DNA from: Diadema setosum
Taxonomy: Eukaryota > Echinodermata > Echinoidea > Diadematoida > Diadematidae
Direction of reading: 5' to 3'
NCBI RefSeq assembly: GCF_964275005.1
Contig: NC_092701.1
Location: forward strand, 6,864,715 to 6,928,714
Length of the DNA stretch: 64,000 nt
Position 1 is the first letter of the stretch. The number at the start of each line of letters is the position of its first letter. Below are positions 47,032 through 57,500 of this stretch, in pieces. Made by a program: the position numbers and the translations under genes. The notes below the pieces were generated by a model. It had not been told where the DNA came from. It saw only the letters and a program-made list of their open reading frames with translations, and did not search any database.

Positions 47032-48699
47032 AAATAACCTCAATCAATCGCTACTGCGACTCAGTACAAGCTGAGAGAAAGACAGAAAAATTATCGTCTT
47101 CATAAAGATACCACAGAAGGACTTGCTCTGATCGCTATGAGATTGGTACATTCATATCAATCGCAGCGCTCGCTGCGCCATGCTGCTGTGAATGTGTTCT
47201 GTAGAGTAGCGGACCCATCAGTTTGTGGCAGGTGAAGGCCTTTTCAAGGGTATTTTGTAGTATTCTGGTAAAACGAGCAAAGAGGTACCAAAGGCCTCTT
47301 GACACTGCATCACAATTTTGTATGGTCATGGACAATTACCCTTTATGCAGAAAATTTGCAACCATCAAGAGGACCCAGTTTGCTGCACTCCACACAAAAA
47401 TGTCCCCTGATTTCTTTAAACATTAAACTTTTGCAAAAACCAAATATTTCTAAATGGTCCAACTAGTTTTCTGCTTGTTTAGAACACTTTATTTGGATTC
47501 ATTATCTCGATCCTTCACGATTGATTCCAGTTGAGCCCAGTTTTAAGAGTACGGGTCGCCGAAAAAAGCGCTAAAAATCGAGAAATACACCGTTCTCTTG
47601 CAGGATTTTTGCTTATTGCAAGCTTGGAGCGTGATGGTATCCTCAAAAACGGAAAAGAAAAACAAAAGTTCCGTACGTGTCGATGCAGTGTCTCAATGTA
47701 CAAGGGTTGAATGCAAGTGCCGATTCCCCAGTATTCGGTCACCAACAGGCGCCACAACGTCGCCGATGCAATTGTGCGCCAACTAGGTAGTGACCGTATT
47801 CTGGGGAATTTTCAAGGTGACATATTTTGGGATTTTGTGAAATTCTGTGTGATATTTAACAAAATGAAAATTAAGATTAAGAAATTTGATATACAGTCAA
47901 CTTCGGATATCTCGACGTCGGATAAGCCGAATATCACTTACCTCTGGTGCAAAAGGAAAGTCCCGATTGTTCCTATGGAGTTTCCGTGTATTAAAATTCG
48001 CGTAGCTCGAAAAAAATAACTCGAAGTTTGGTTACCTCGAAGGGAAATCTACTGTCCCCATCTTAATTAACTTATTGTTTTTCCCAGCACGTAGCTCGAA
48101 TCGAAATTGCAAACATCACTCAGCATTTCCGATGAAGCGCGCGTGGACAGCGAAGACATGTCACAAATCTTTTCACACTCGACTGTAAATATTCTGAGAC
48201 CAAAACAATCGTGCGCCCAAAGAAATACCCGGTACACAGCTGACAAGAAAAATCCCCAACACCTACCTACAAACGTTTTGTTTTTTGTTTTGTTTTCAGC
48301 AATGCGATTATGAAAATAGTGTGACATATGATCTGGAAGTATAGGCCGAGCATAATAAAGAATAGAATAGACAGGGCTCCACACTAACTTTTATCGGGAC
48401 ACCAATATCATTGATTTTTATTTTTTGGTGGTCGAAAGTAAAATCTGGTGACACAAAAAAAAATCAAGAAAAATATTAGAAAACTAAATTGGTCCTACTA
48501 AACATAGAAAAATTAATATTAAGCATTATTGAAGTGATACAGATGCCCATGTCTAAAACAAATGAATAGAAAATTCAATCATCTTATTTTGTGTTTTACG
48601 ATTTAGCAAATAGGCGTAGAGATTATTATAAAAGTTGATGCCTAAATATTTAGGAGGTCAAAACTTACGTTTGGAATGGGAGCATTTGCTGACATTTGT

Positions 48700-50465
48700 T
48701 AGCATCCGACATTTGTTTTAGCATTGTAAAGAGCTGAAAGTTACCGTTATTCATTTCTTATTGTAAACGAAGCAATCATCCGACATTTATTAGTCTGTTA
48801 GCACCTTACAGAGCCAAATATTACCGTTAATCATCTTTAAATGTAAGCAAACAACCGACATTCATTTTAGCATCTTACAGAGCTGAATGCTATCCTTATC
48901 CATTTCCAAATGTGAAAGGAAACATCCGCTATTTGTTTTAGCATCTAACTGAGCGGCTAATACCGTTAATCATTTCCAAAATCATGTAAAAGCAACAATC
49001 TTATATTCATTTTTGCATCGTACGAAGCAGAATATTACCGTTATTCATTTCAAACATCCGACATTTATTTTATCATCATACGGAGCCGAATGTTACTGCT
49101 GTCCACTTCCGAAAGTGAAATGAATCATCTGACAATTATTTTATCATCGTACGCAGCCGAATCTTACTGTTTTTCATTTTTGAACGTCAAGGCAGACATC
49201 AGACATTTATTTTACCATCAAACGTAGCTGAATGTTACTGTTATTCATTTTGAAATGTAATAGCAAATATCCAATATTTTTTTTTAGCATCGTATGGGGC
49301 AGAATGTTACTGCTATTCACTTCCAAACATGCCAAACGAAAAAGCAATCATTCGACATGTATTTTAGCATCTTCCGGAGCTGAATGTTATTGCCATTTAC
49401 TTTCGAACGTAAAAGCAAACATCCGGCATTATTTCATCATCATACGGAGTTGAATATTATTGTTATTCATTTCAGAACATCAAAGCAAACATTTGACATT
49501 TATCTAAGCATCTTCCGGAACTAAATGTTATTGCAACTTACTTTCGAACAAAAAAGCAAACATCCAGCATTTATTTCATCATCGTAAGCAGTTGAATATT
49601 ATTGTTACCGGTACTCATTTCCGAACATCGAAGCAAACATCAAACATTAATTTTACCATTGAACGCAGCTGAATGTTGCTTTTATTCATTTCAAAATTTA
49701 GATGCAAACACCAGACAGTTATTTTAGCATCGTATGGAGCAGAATATTACTGCTATTCACTTCCGAACATAAAAGCGATCATCTGACATTTATTTTAGCA
49801 CCTTCCGGAGCCGAATGTTATTGCTATTTCCTTTTAAAAGTATAAGAAACATCCGACTTTTATTTAACAATCGTACGGAGTTGAACATTGTTTTTCATTT
49901 CCGAACGTCAAAGCATATAACGTCGCTGGGGTGACAAGACCTTGTATCTCAAATTTTGGTGAAAATGACTTTTTTGTATTAGTGGACAAATAATCGGTTA
50001 AGTGATGTCCTGTCCAAATCCCAGCTGTCTTAGTTACCCCAAAAATGAAGCCACCACGGCATGTCAAAGGAACGGCTATCCCATTCAGTATAGTGCTTTG
50101 GCTGCCATGTTTTTTGGCTCTCCTGAACATTTGACATTTTTGAGATACGAGGTCTTGTCGCCCCAGCGACGATATTCGACATTTATTTCAGCGTCTTCCA
50201 GAGCACAATGTTATCCTTATTCATTTCCGAACGCAAAATCAAATGTCCGACATTAATTTTAGCACCATATGGAGCCGAGTCTAATCGTTTTTCATTTCCA
50301 AAAATATGAGCAAACATCCAACATTTATTTTAGTATTTTACCAAGTCGAATATTATCGTTATTCATTTCCAAAATTAAAAGCAAACATCTGACATTTATT
50401 TTAGCATCTTATGGAGCCGATTGTTACCGCTGTTCATTTTCAAAGGTAAAGTCAAACATCCGGGC
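48700..50465. repeat. Minisatellite, about 72-bp unit, about 21 copies
   Basis: Each unit runs ACATTTATTTTAGCATC, GTACGGAGCCGAATGTTA, CTGTTATTCATTTCCGAAC and a variable AAAGCAAAC stretch. I count 17 units left of the inserted MITE and 4 right of it. Neighbouring units fall into recurring types (CTTCCGGAGC, CGTATGGAGCAG, CATACGGAGTTG), showing a higher-order order: the four units starting near 49202 match the four starting near 49650. Confidence 0.9.
49921..50171. mobile_element. MITE inserted in the minisatellite
   Basis: Inverted ends CGTCGCTGGGGTGACAAGAC and CGTCGCTGGGGCGACAAGAC bound about 251 bp. TA at 49918-49919 and 50173-50174 is a plausible target duplication, since removing the element restores the array unit. 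Confidence 0.85.
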
Positions 50466-50719
50466 CACCAAAATCTTTATTTCTGAAATTTTGATTTCAA
50501 TTCCGATTTTCAATCAATTCATTCATATAAAAACTAAATTCCAATTGACAAGCATGCAAACAATCGGTAGGCACTATAACAGATCGTTCTACCATGTTGA
50601 ACATCGATAAACGTCGGATAAGTCGAAGAAAATTTGACGTACGCGTACCTCGAATTTCGCGTACGTCGAACCATTTTCTTCAGTCCCGACGAATTCGAGG
50701 TATCCGAAGTTGACTGTAT

Positions 50720-52890
50720 TTCACATACATTGCTGTAGATATGATGTACATGTATGTATTATTTTGGTTTGAAAAATATTGCAGAAAAGCTTAAATGACC
50801 GAATACTGGGGCGCGGTTTTACCCTATAGTCAGATGATAGTAGGGGTGCCGCAAACTGGTGCCTCGACTCTATTACAGCACGTTAGATCTAACCTTACAA
50901 TACTACAGTAAGTTTTTAGCGAGATACACACAGCCGTAAAAGATCCCGCTTCATTCATTCATTGCAAAGAGCAGGGTGTCTAACCCGGTGAAGTGGTCCC
51001 ACCCCACATCCAACTGGACCCCATGGAAGACCAGCTTAGTGTAGCTGAATATGGGCTATCCAGCCATCTTCACAGATGGAAAATGAACAACAAAAATAAC
51101 AACAACAACTGCGAAGCACAGCATCTAGTCGGGCTATGAAGATCTATCATCTACCGTGCTGCGCTGTCTGCTTGCCATTGAAAGTGTCAAAACGGTGAAA
51201 ATTTCATTACTACTGGACTTGAGTCTCACTCAGATGCAACAGATTCTATTCGTGGCTGTTGAATATTGATTTGAAAGCGAGTTTGTGCATGTTTTGAGAT
51301 CAATTGACAAGCAATTGACGAGTATAAGGTGCGAAAGTACACTTAACGTTAAACTTACGTTGTGGTTAGCGCCAGAAGTAAGTTCTTGCTGAGCTCAGAC
51401 AGGAAAATCTTGTTTGTTCAGAACAGAATCAGAGTTTTTAAATCATTTTTTTTTTTTTACTTTTTTTACGACGACAAGATACAGACCGGCGGTACTAGCT
51501 ACATAAAATTAGGCTGAGCCGAGGTCGATCGATCATTGACATTGCGCTGTGCCGCACTGCACTGGCCAAGTGAGCACCATTCTTTTTTCTTTCTTTTTTT
51601 GGTATTTTTCATCACGCCCACGCCACAATACGGACAGCTGCTCTTTTCCCACCTCCTTATTCTCAATCTCATCCACCACTGCACCACTCCAGGCCAGGGC
51701 AGTGCAGTGCAGTGCCGTGGCATTGCCATTGCATTGCATTTATTGGCACCACCAATCCCATTCCAAGCATCATGGCATGGCATTCGTATTGTTCACACCA
51801 CACTGTGCACTGTCACTATTTCGTCTTTCATTGAATTATAAAAACATTCTCACCTCCAAAGATAACACACTGTCGAGCTGTCAGCAGTACCTAACTCAAT
51901 TAGAGGAATTTCAAGGTCCATATCTGCAGCAGCATAATGGTAGGAGAAATGGTGTGCAATACGACAGTCCACCTGTTCCCCGTGCCTGTGTGGCCTACCC
52001 ATACCTGTGTCTATCAAAGTGCCGTGCTTTTTTTAACCTTGGCTCCGGTTTTGTTTCGCTGCGCACGTAACTGTATTATATGCCGACTATCCATAAGAAT
52101 AGATGCACGCATCATCATACAATGGGACCAGCGATAGGAAATGTTGCCTTGGTTTCGTGTACGCTGCTGATGGAGTCTCTTCGTTTTCGGGATCCAAACC
52201 ACCCGTCGTGCGACTAATTTTTCAAAGTACGGAGTAATATGCTGTCAGTCAGAGAGACTTGAGTCTTCAGATTTCTGGTACTGGTAGGATAAACTGAAAC
52301 TTCAATTTCATATCATTCTTGTTTCATTGGTAAATCACTCGACGTATATATTCACCTGTCGGTCTGAGCTGTGTACTTTCTACTGCTGCTGTAGCTTGTA
52401 CGGTAGCCCCGGAGACCGCGTCGTGCGGCGGCTGTCGCAGTTACTGCTGCTGGTACTGATTCACTGTGACGTGTTATTCACATCCAACACGGCTGACAGC
52501 TTCATCAGGGTCGTCGGGCCCGACCGGGCCCCCTGGCCCTAGTACACTGCTCTAACGTTAGTGACACTGTAGTGTATTGTGTTGATATCAGTGCAGTAGA
52601 AAACGTGTCTAACAATCTTAGAGATGTAGAGGTCTATGTGGTAACACTGAGTTTGGTGATGTTCCTTTAAAAAAAAAAAAATGTGACTGAGCTTTCAAAA
52701 ATCATGTCATTGTTTGTAATGTTTTGTATGCCTATGCGACATGGGATTAATGTTTCTGAATTCATAAAAATTAATGAAATCTTTGACAATGAATATTTGT
52801 CATTTGTAAAAATGTAAAGTTTAAAGTTTAATTCAATTGCACACTTTTTCAGAGAATAGCCTAACCCCGACGGGGCACTGCAACTATCTA
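50720..52890. other. Region without recognised gene
   Basis: There are several short open frames but none has family resemblance. An inverted repeat pairs CACTGCACTGGCC (about 51556) with GGCCAGGGCAGTGCAGTG (about 51692). A-runs at 51450 and 52668 may mark old retroposon tails. Confidence 0.35.
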
Positions 52891-53421
52891 GTATGGTTGG
52901 ACCTACTAGTGCTACTCATCGACCGCCTAATGTTTATTTGCTTGATAAGAATATTTAACACTGAAATTCACGAAAAACAACTTGACCTACTGTACGTGAT
53001 TGAGAAAATCCAGCACTATCAAATGCTGTTCCCTTTTTGGTTCGAAGTTTCAGTGCAAAAATATCGCCGTCGAACTTGCGTGGCCTCGTTTCAGCTCCCC
53101 GCCGTAAAGCTCCTTATTGAGATCAACCACTGTTTTTGCATTGACAATGCACGCAAACCGAGTTGTATTGAACATCGTGTTGCACGAAGCTTTTTAGAAA
53201 CTTCCATAGACATTACATTACGATTCGGTGAAAATATTCATTCGAAATTTTGTCCTTGATTAAAACCATTAATGAATAGTGAATTTTCGCGTTTTCCCAC
53301 ACCATCCTCATCAACGGTCAAAGCCGATCCATTTTTATGTGCTCTGCGCGCAGTGAAGTGCGTACTAAGCGCTCTGTGCGCCAATGTATACGCGGTCGGT
53401 TTCAAAAAGGGTGGTCGATAT
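52891..53421 (+). repeat. 540-bp dispersed repeat, copy 2
   Basis: Direct-orientation sister of 35401-35940. It keeps the same open frame (FEVSVQKYRRRTCVASFQLP, CFCIDNARKPSCIEHRV). The copies differ by small indels (for example a CTA/GTGCTACTC difference near the start) and scattered substitutions. Confidence 0.8.
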
Positions 53422-53457
53422 GTAGTAGTAGGGCTACCATACTAGTAAACACAGTAG

Positions 53458-53752
53458 CAGAGACTCCAACTCTCCCGTTTTCGACGAGAGATCTCCCGCC
53501 GAAAGCCCGTTTTTGCAAAATTTCCCGTTCTCCCGCTTGAGATTTGATTTCTCCCACCCTGGCTCTGTGTCTCCCAGTGAAAAGGCCTCTTAATCATTGC
53601 TATCGTATGTTGAAAAAATAAGTCTTAGATAGCACCAGAGAACAGCTAGAACCCTAGGAACTTCGCACGCATCAACTTGGAGTCTCCCGTTTGTTAGGGG
53701 TTTCGGGTGGGAGAATCTCCAGATCAGAAGCTGCTTGGGGTTGGAGTCTCTG
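53458..53752. mobile_element. MITE, family H, with 6-bp target duplication
   Basis: A 295-bp element with ends CAGAGACTCCAAC and GTTGGAGTCTCTG, flanked by the direct repeat CAGTAG (53452-53457 and 53753-53758). It is the inverted-orientation sister of 31477-31779. Confidence 0.92.
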
Positions 53753-53765
53753 CAGTAGTAATGTG

Positions 53766-54218
53766 CAGGGCCGGCGCACTGTTTTCAAAACTTCTGGGTT
53801 TCATGAGCTAACAAGCAAAAAAAAAAAAAAGGTCCTCAGCTCATCTCTCCCCGTCCACTTCCGGGTTTCTTCAGCTAACAAGCAAAAAAAAAAAAAAAAA
53901 AGAAGAGGTCCTCAGCTCATCTCTCCCCGTCCACTTCCGGGTTTCTTCAGCTGACAAGTTAAAAAAAAAAAAAAAAAAAGAGGTCCTCAGCTCATCTCTC
54001 CCCGTTCACTTCCGGGTTTCTTCAGCTGACAAGTTTTAAAAAAAAAAAAAGGTCCTCAGCTCATTCTCTCCCCTCCCATTGTAGTGCCTCTTACATACTT
54101 CCGGGTTGAAAAAAGTGTGGGGGCCCCAAAGTGATGACACCTTATGTATTCCTTTGTATGGTGCACAAAAAGTGTGGGGGCCCGAGCCCCCACGGCCCCC
54201 ACGGCTGCGTCGCCCCTG
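53766..54218. mobile_element. hAT-like element with internal tandem repeats
   Basis: Left CAGGGCCGGCGCAC and right, on the minus strand, CAGGGGCGACGCAGCCG. ATGTG flanks it on both sides (53761-53765, 54219-54223), a 5-bp duplication. The interior holds a four-copy tandem array and GTGGGGGC-rich sequence. No transposase. Confidence 0.7.
53790..54070. repeat. Tandem array, about 65-75-bp unit, 4 copies
   Basis: Each unit is CTTCCGGGTTTCTTCAGCT, ACAAG, an A-run of 12-19, then GGTCCTCAGCTCATCTCTCC. Unit length varies mainly with the A-run. Confidence 0.9.
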
Positions 54219-54589
54219 ATGTGTTGGGCGTGGCGCGGGGCGCTGTAACTAGAGTATAAAGTTTAACACTGTTCATGTTTGGGTTGCTGCCTCACTGGTG
54301 CGGTTAAGAATGGCCTTGTAATAGGCTGTATGGCTGTAAATTGATAGATCATTCATGGAATTGAATTGCTGTGTGCGGATTATGTGTGAAAACTGCCCAT
54401 TCATGATCCAGTCTGAAAAAAAAGTATTACCGGTATTCACTTAGATCTAATCGTTATGTGCATGTGCTATTGCCGTATATCTTGTTTTGAATACAGAGAA
54501 CATCAGCTCTCAACATGTCGCCATGCAAAAGCAGTGCCAGTGTGTACGTCTGATCTGATGGCTGGACGGTACAAGAGTAACTTTTCATC

Positions 54590-57500
54590 ATGATGGCAGG
54601 AGACATCCCTTTGCGCCAGAACTTGAGCGTCACAAGTATTGCAGAGTTTAGCGAGCCGATCAGTGAGACAGATGAAATTGAAAGTGTAAGTGTGCATCAA
54701 AATATAGGCTATTGATAAGGGTTCATGACTATATGAGTTTACACAGCAGAATAATTGAGACAAAAACCAACTGAAAAACAAATCCCAAAAGAAAGTTTTG
54801 TCATTTATCTTATATGGTAGGCATTGCCTGCATTTCATGTCAACTAATAAAAGTGTCTGTCACCAGCATGTTTGAATTGTTATTACAGAATCATAGGTCA
54901 ATCATTTAGCCTTTATCATTTATTTGGCATCTATTCCAATTATTGTGTATATTTAGCACTACATCCCTTATTTACTTCATGGACAACTTTGGCAAGATCC
55001 TATGCAGGAGTAAAAAAAAGAAAAATGATTGTGCATCAAACACCATGTTATCATTACACATTGTTATCAAAAGCTGTTTCATATATTAGAACCAGGAATT
55101 ATCATCAACATCATCACTAGGCGTTTTCACGTCAGCCCCATGTTTCGAAATAGCGCGCTATTTTCTGACTTGGGACATTTTTCCGATAGCGAAATAGCGT
55201 ACTATTTGACAATGTGAACACAAATTAATGCGCTAATTGTATCGCTCTGATTGAGAAAATTTCTCGAGTCCAACTCGGGAAATTTCTGAAATAGCGGGAT
55301 AGTAGCGCGCTATTTGATAATGTGAAAACGACTCGAGAATGCATCCCATAATGCCTAGCGTGTGTGACCCGATCGATCAAAGCAAACTGCAGACAAATCA
55401 TGAGGAATTTTTGAGAGGGCACACACATTACTGATGCTGTTTGCACATACTCAGCTGTCGAATTAGCTCGAAAAAATTCGGGCTAAGTCTCTTCGGACTG
55501 ATGTGAATAAGAAATGAAATAGCGCGCTAGTTCGCAATTGTGAAAATATTTCGAGCTTGGATTTTTATTGGGCTGATGTGAAAACGCCTATTGCTCTCAT
55601 TTGGAGGATCTCCCAGCAATAATGGTTCATGACAACATACCATTCATAGCCACCTGCATGAACATAATGTGCGTTTCCATCTGTATTTAAAGGTCCGGCA
55701 ACTGCAGAAATTGGGAGACAAGGCATTCAAGAAGAAGGACTATGAAAAGGCCTCGGCATACTACAAGGAAGCACTGGAGATCGATGCAGAAAATGTACAG
55801 CTCCTGTCAAAGAGGGCAGTGTCCAACATAGAGCTCAAGAATTACCGGGAAGCGAGGCTTGATGCCGATGTCCTTGTGAAGCTTAACCCTCATGTTCCTC
55901 AGGTGAGACACGAGTTCAAATGTTCTCTTTTGTATTTCAGACTGCCAGGAAACCAAAGCACAAATATGACTATAGTTTGAGTTAATGCAGCAATATTAGT
56001 AGAACGCATCAGTGAAGTTTGAGAAAAATCTGACAATCCCTTAAAAAATTATGAGTTTTTAAAGTTTCTCTGCTGACATTCAGTCATTGCTGAATGAGAA
56101 GAGTACAACAGTTTGTGACATCGCTGCAGAACAAAGATATAAAGAAAATGTCAAGAGAATTTTGCAAAATGTCATTTTTCTGGCATAGCTGAAGAGCATT
56201 TGGCGAACATTGTACTTCTCTCAGAGAGCAAGGATAATAATATTACCCTTAACATATGTCAAAATCAAGTCAAAGAAATGTTCACTTATTATGTTAAGAA
56301 ATAAAATTTTGGGGAATTCTCAGTACATTTTTTTATATCACCGTTCTGCGATGACATCAGAATTTTTTGAAATCTTCTCATCCAGCAATGGCAGCACCAA
56401 AAGTTTAAAATTTCATAACTTTGGAACAAATCATATTTTTCTCAACCTTCACTGATATGTTGTACTGATATTGCTGCATTCACTTAATCCACTAAAGTTT
56501 ATTTGTGGAAACTTCCCATTTAATTGGAATGAAACTGGATGGAATATGATTAATTTGATTTACAATGATTTCATTTAAGGAGACTTGAGCAATTGGACAA
56601 ATGATAGAAATGGCCTCCATTGTGATTTCATATCTATCAATCATTGTATGTTCTAGTGTGCATCCTGGATAATTATAGTCCATGGATTACATTTAATGTC
56701 ATTATATGTAAATTTTGATTTCATGAAATGCATGTGACACTTCATGTACTCAGACAGACTTCCGCTGAATGCCACTGACTTGCACATCGTCGCTGTCACC
56801 ACGAACTGGCATTTTAGCGCTCTAGCGCACGAAAGTTGATTTCGAGTAAATCGCGTTTAAAGTTTTTATGTTTTTAAACTTTATGTTTGAATGCGTTAAT
56901 GGAATAAGATTACACTAAATTTGATATGTAGTCAATCTACATGACTTAGGCTTTCTATTTGAGTATTTTTCTATGATCAATCATCAAGAATTTCGTCAGA
57001 ATTAGCTTCCATACAAAAATGTCAGTTCGTGGTGATTAAAGAAATCGTTTTCCCGCTGTGTGCAGTCACCACGAAGTGACATATTCAGTGTTGCGTACGC
57101 ATTGTCAATGGAGTATCCAGCACAAATCATAAGAAATCGAGCAATCGTTTGTTTGTTCATATTTCTATACTTGAACTTATTGAAAACATTTCACTATTAA
57201 TGAATGAGAATAAACAGCACACAAACTTTCTATAGATATGAATTGTGCTGAAATATCAGTTCTCAGTATGCCAATATGGGCTCCCAAACAAAAATGTCAT
57301 TTTGTGAAAACTTCACTACACAGTCCGAAGTTTTGACAAAGAGACATAAATGCGCATTCTCACATTTAATAACACAAGGTGTACACAGACATTATGGGTA
57401 CACACAGACAAACACACACACTCACAACCCCCCTCCCCACACACACACACACCCACACACACAACACACATACACACCAACAGAAGCTCACACAGCTAAT

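Larger units (their letters stand above)
47894..50716. mobile_element. Pogo-type element filled by a minisatellite
   Basis: Ends CAGTCAACTTCGGATATCTC and CAGTCAACTTCGGATACCTC (opposite strand), with TA on both sides (47892-47893, 50717-50718). Subterminal zones contain many CGTACGTCGAA-like and CTCGAA motifs. At 2823 bp it is long but no transposase was seen; most of it is the ~72-bp array. A truncated hAT-like left end (about 48372) and a MITE (49921-50171) lie inside. Confidence 0.85.

Noticed and set aside
48649-50465. CRISPR array from regular ~72-bp periodicity
   Set aside because: Units are tandem and diverged throughout, with no constant repeat and variable spacer pattern.
52327-52542. 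A 71-aa frame with a leucine-rich stretch, possibly a signal peptide
   Set aside because: The hydrophobic stretch is internal, there is no family match and no splice structure; too weak to call.
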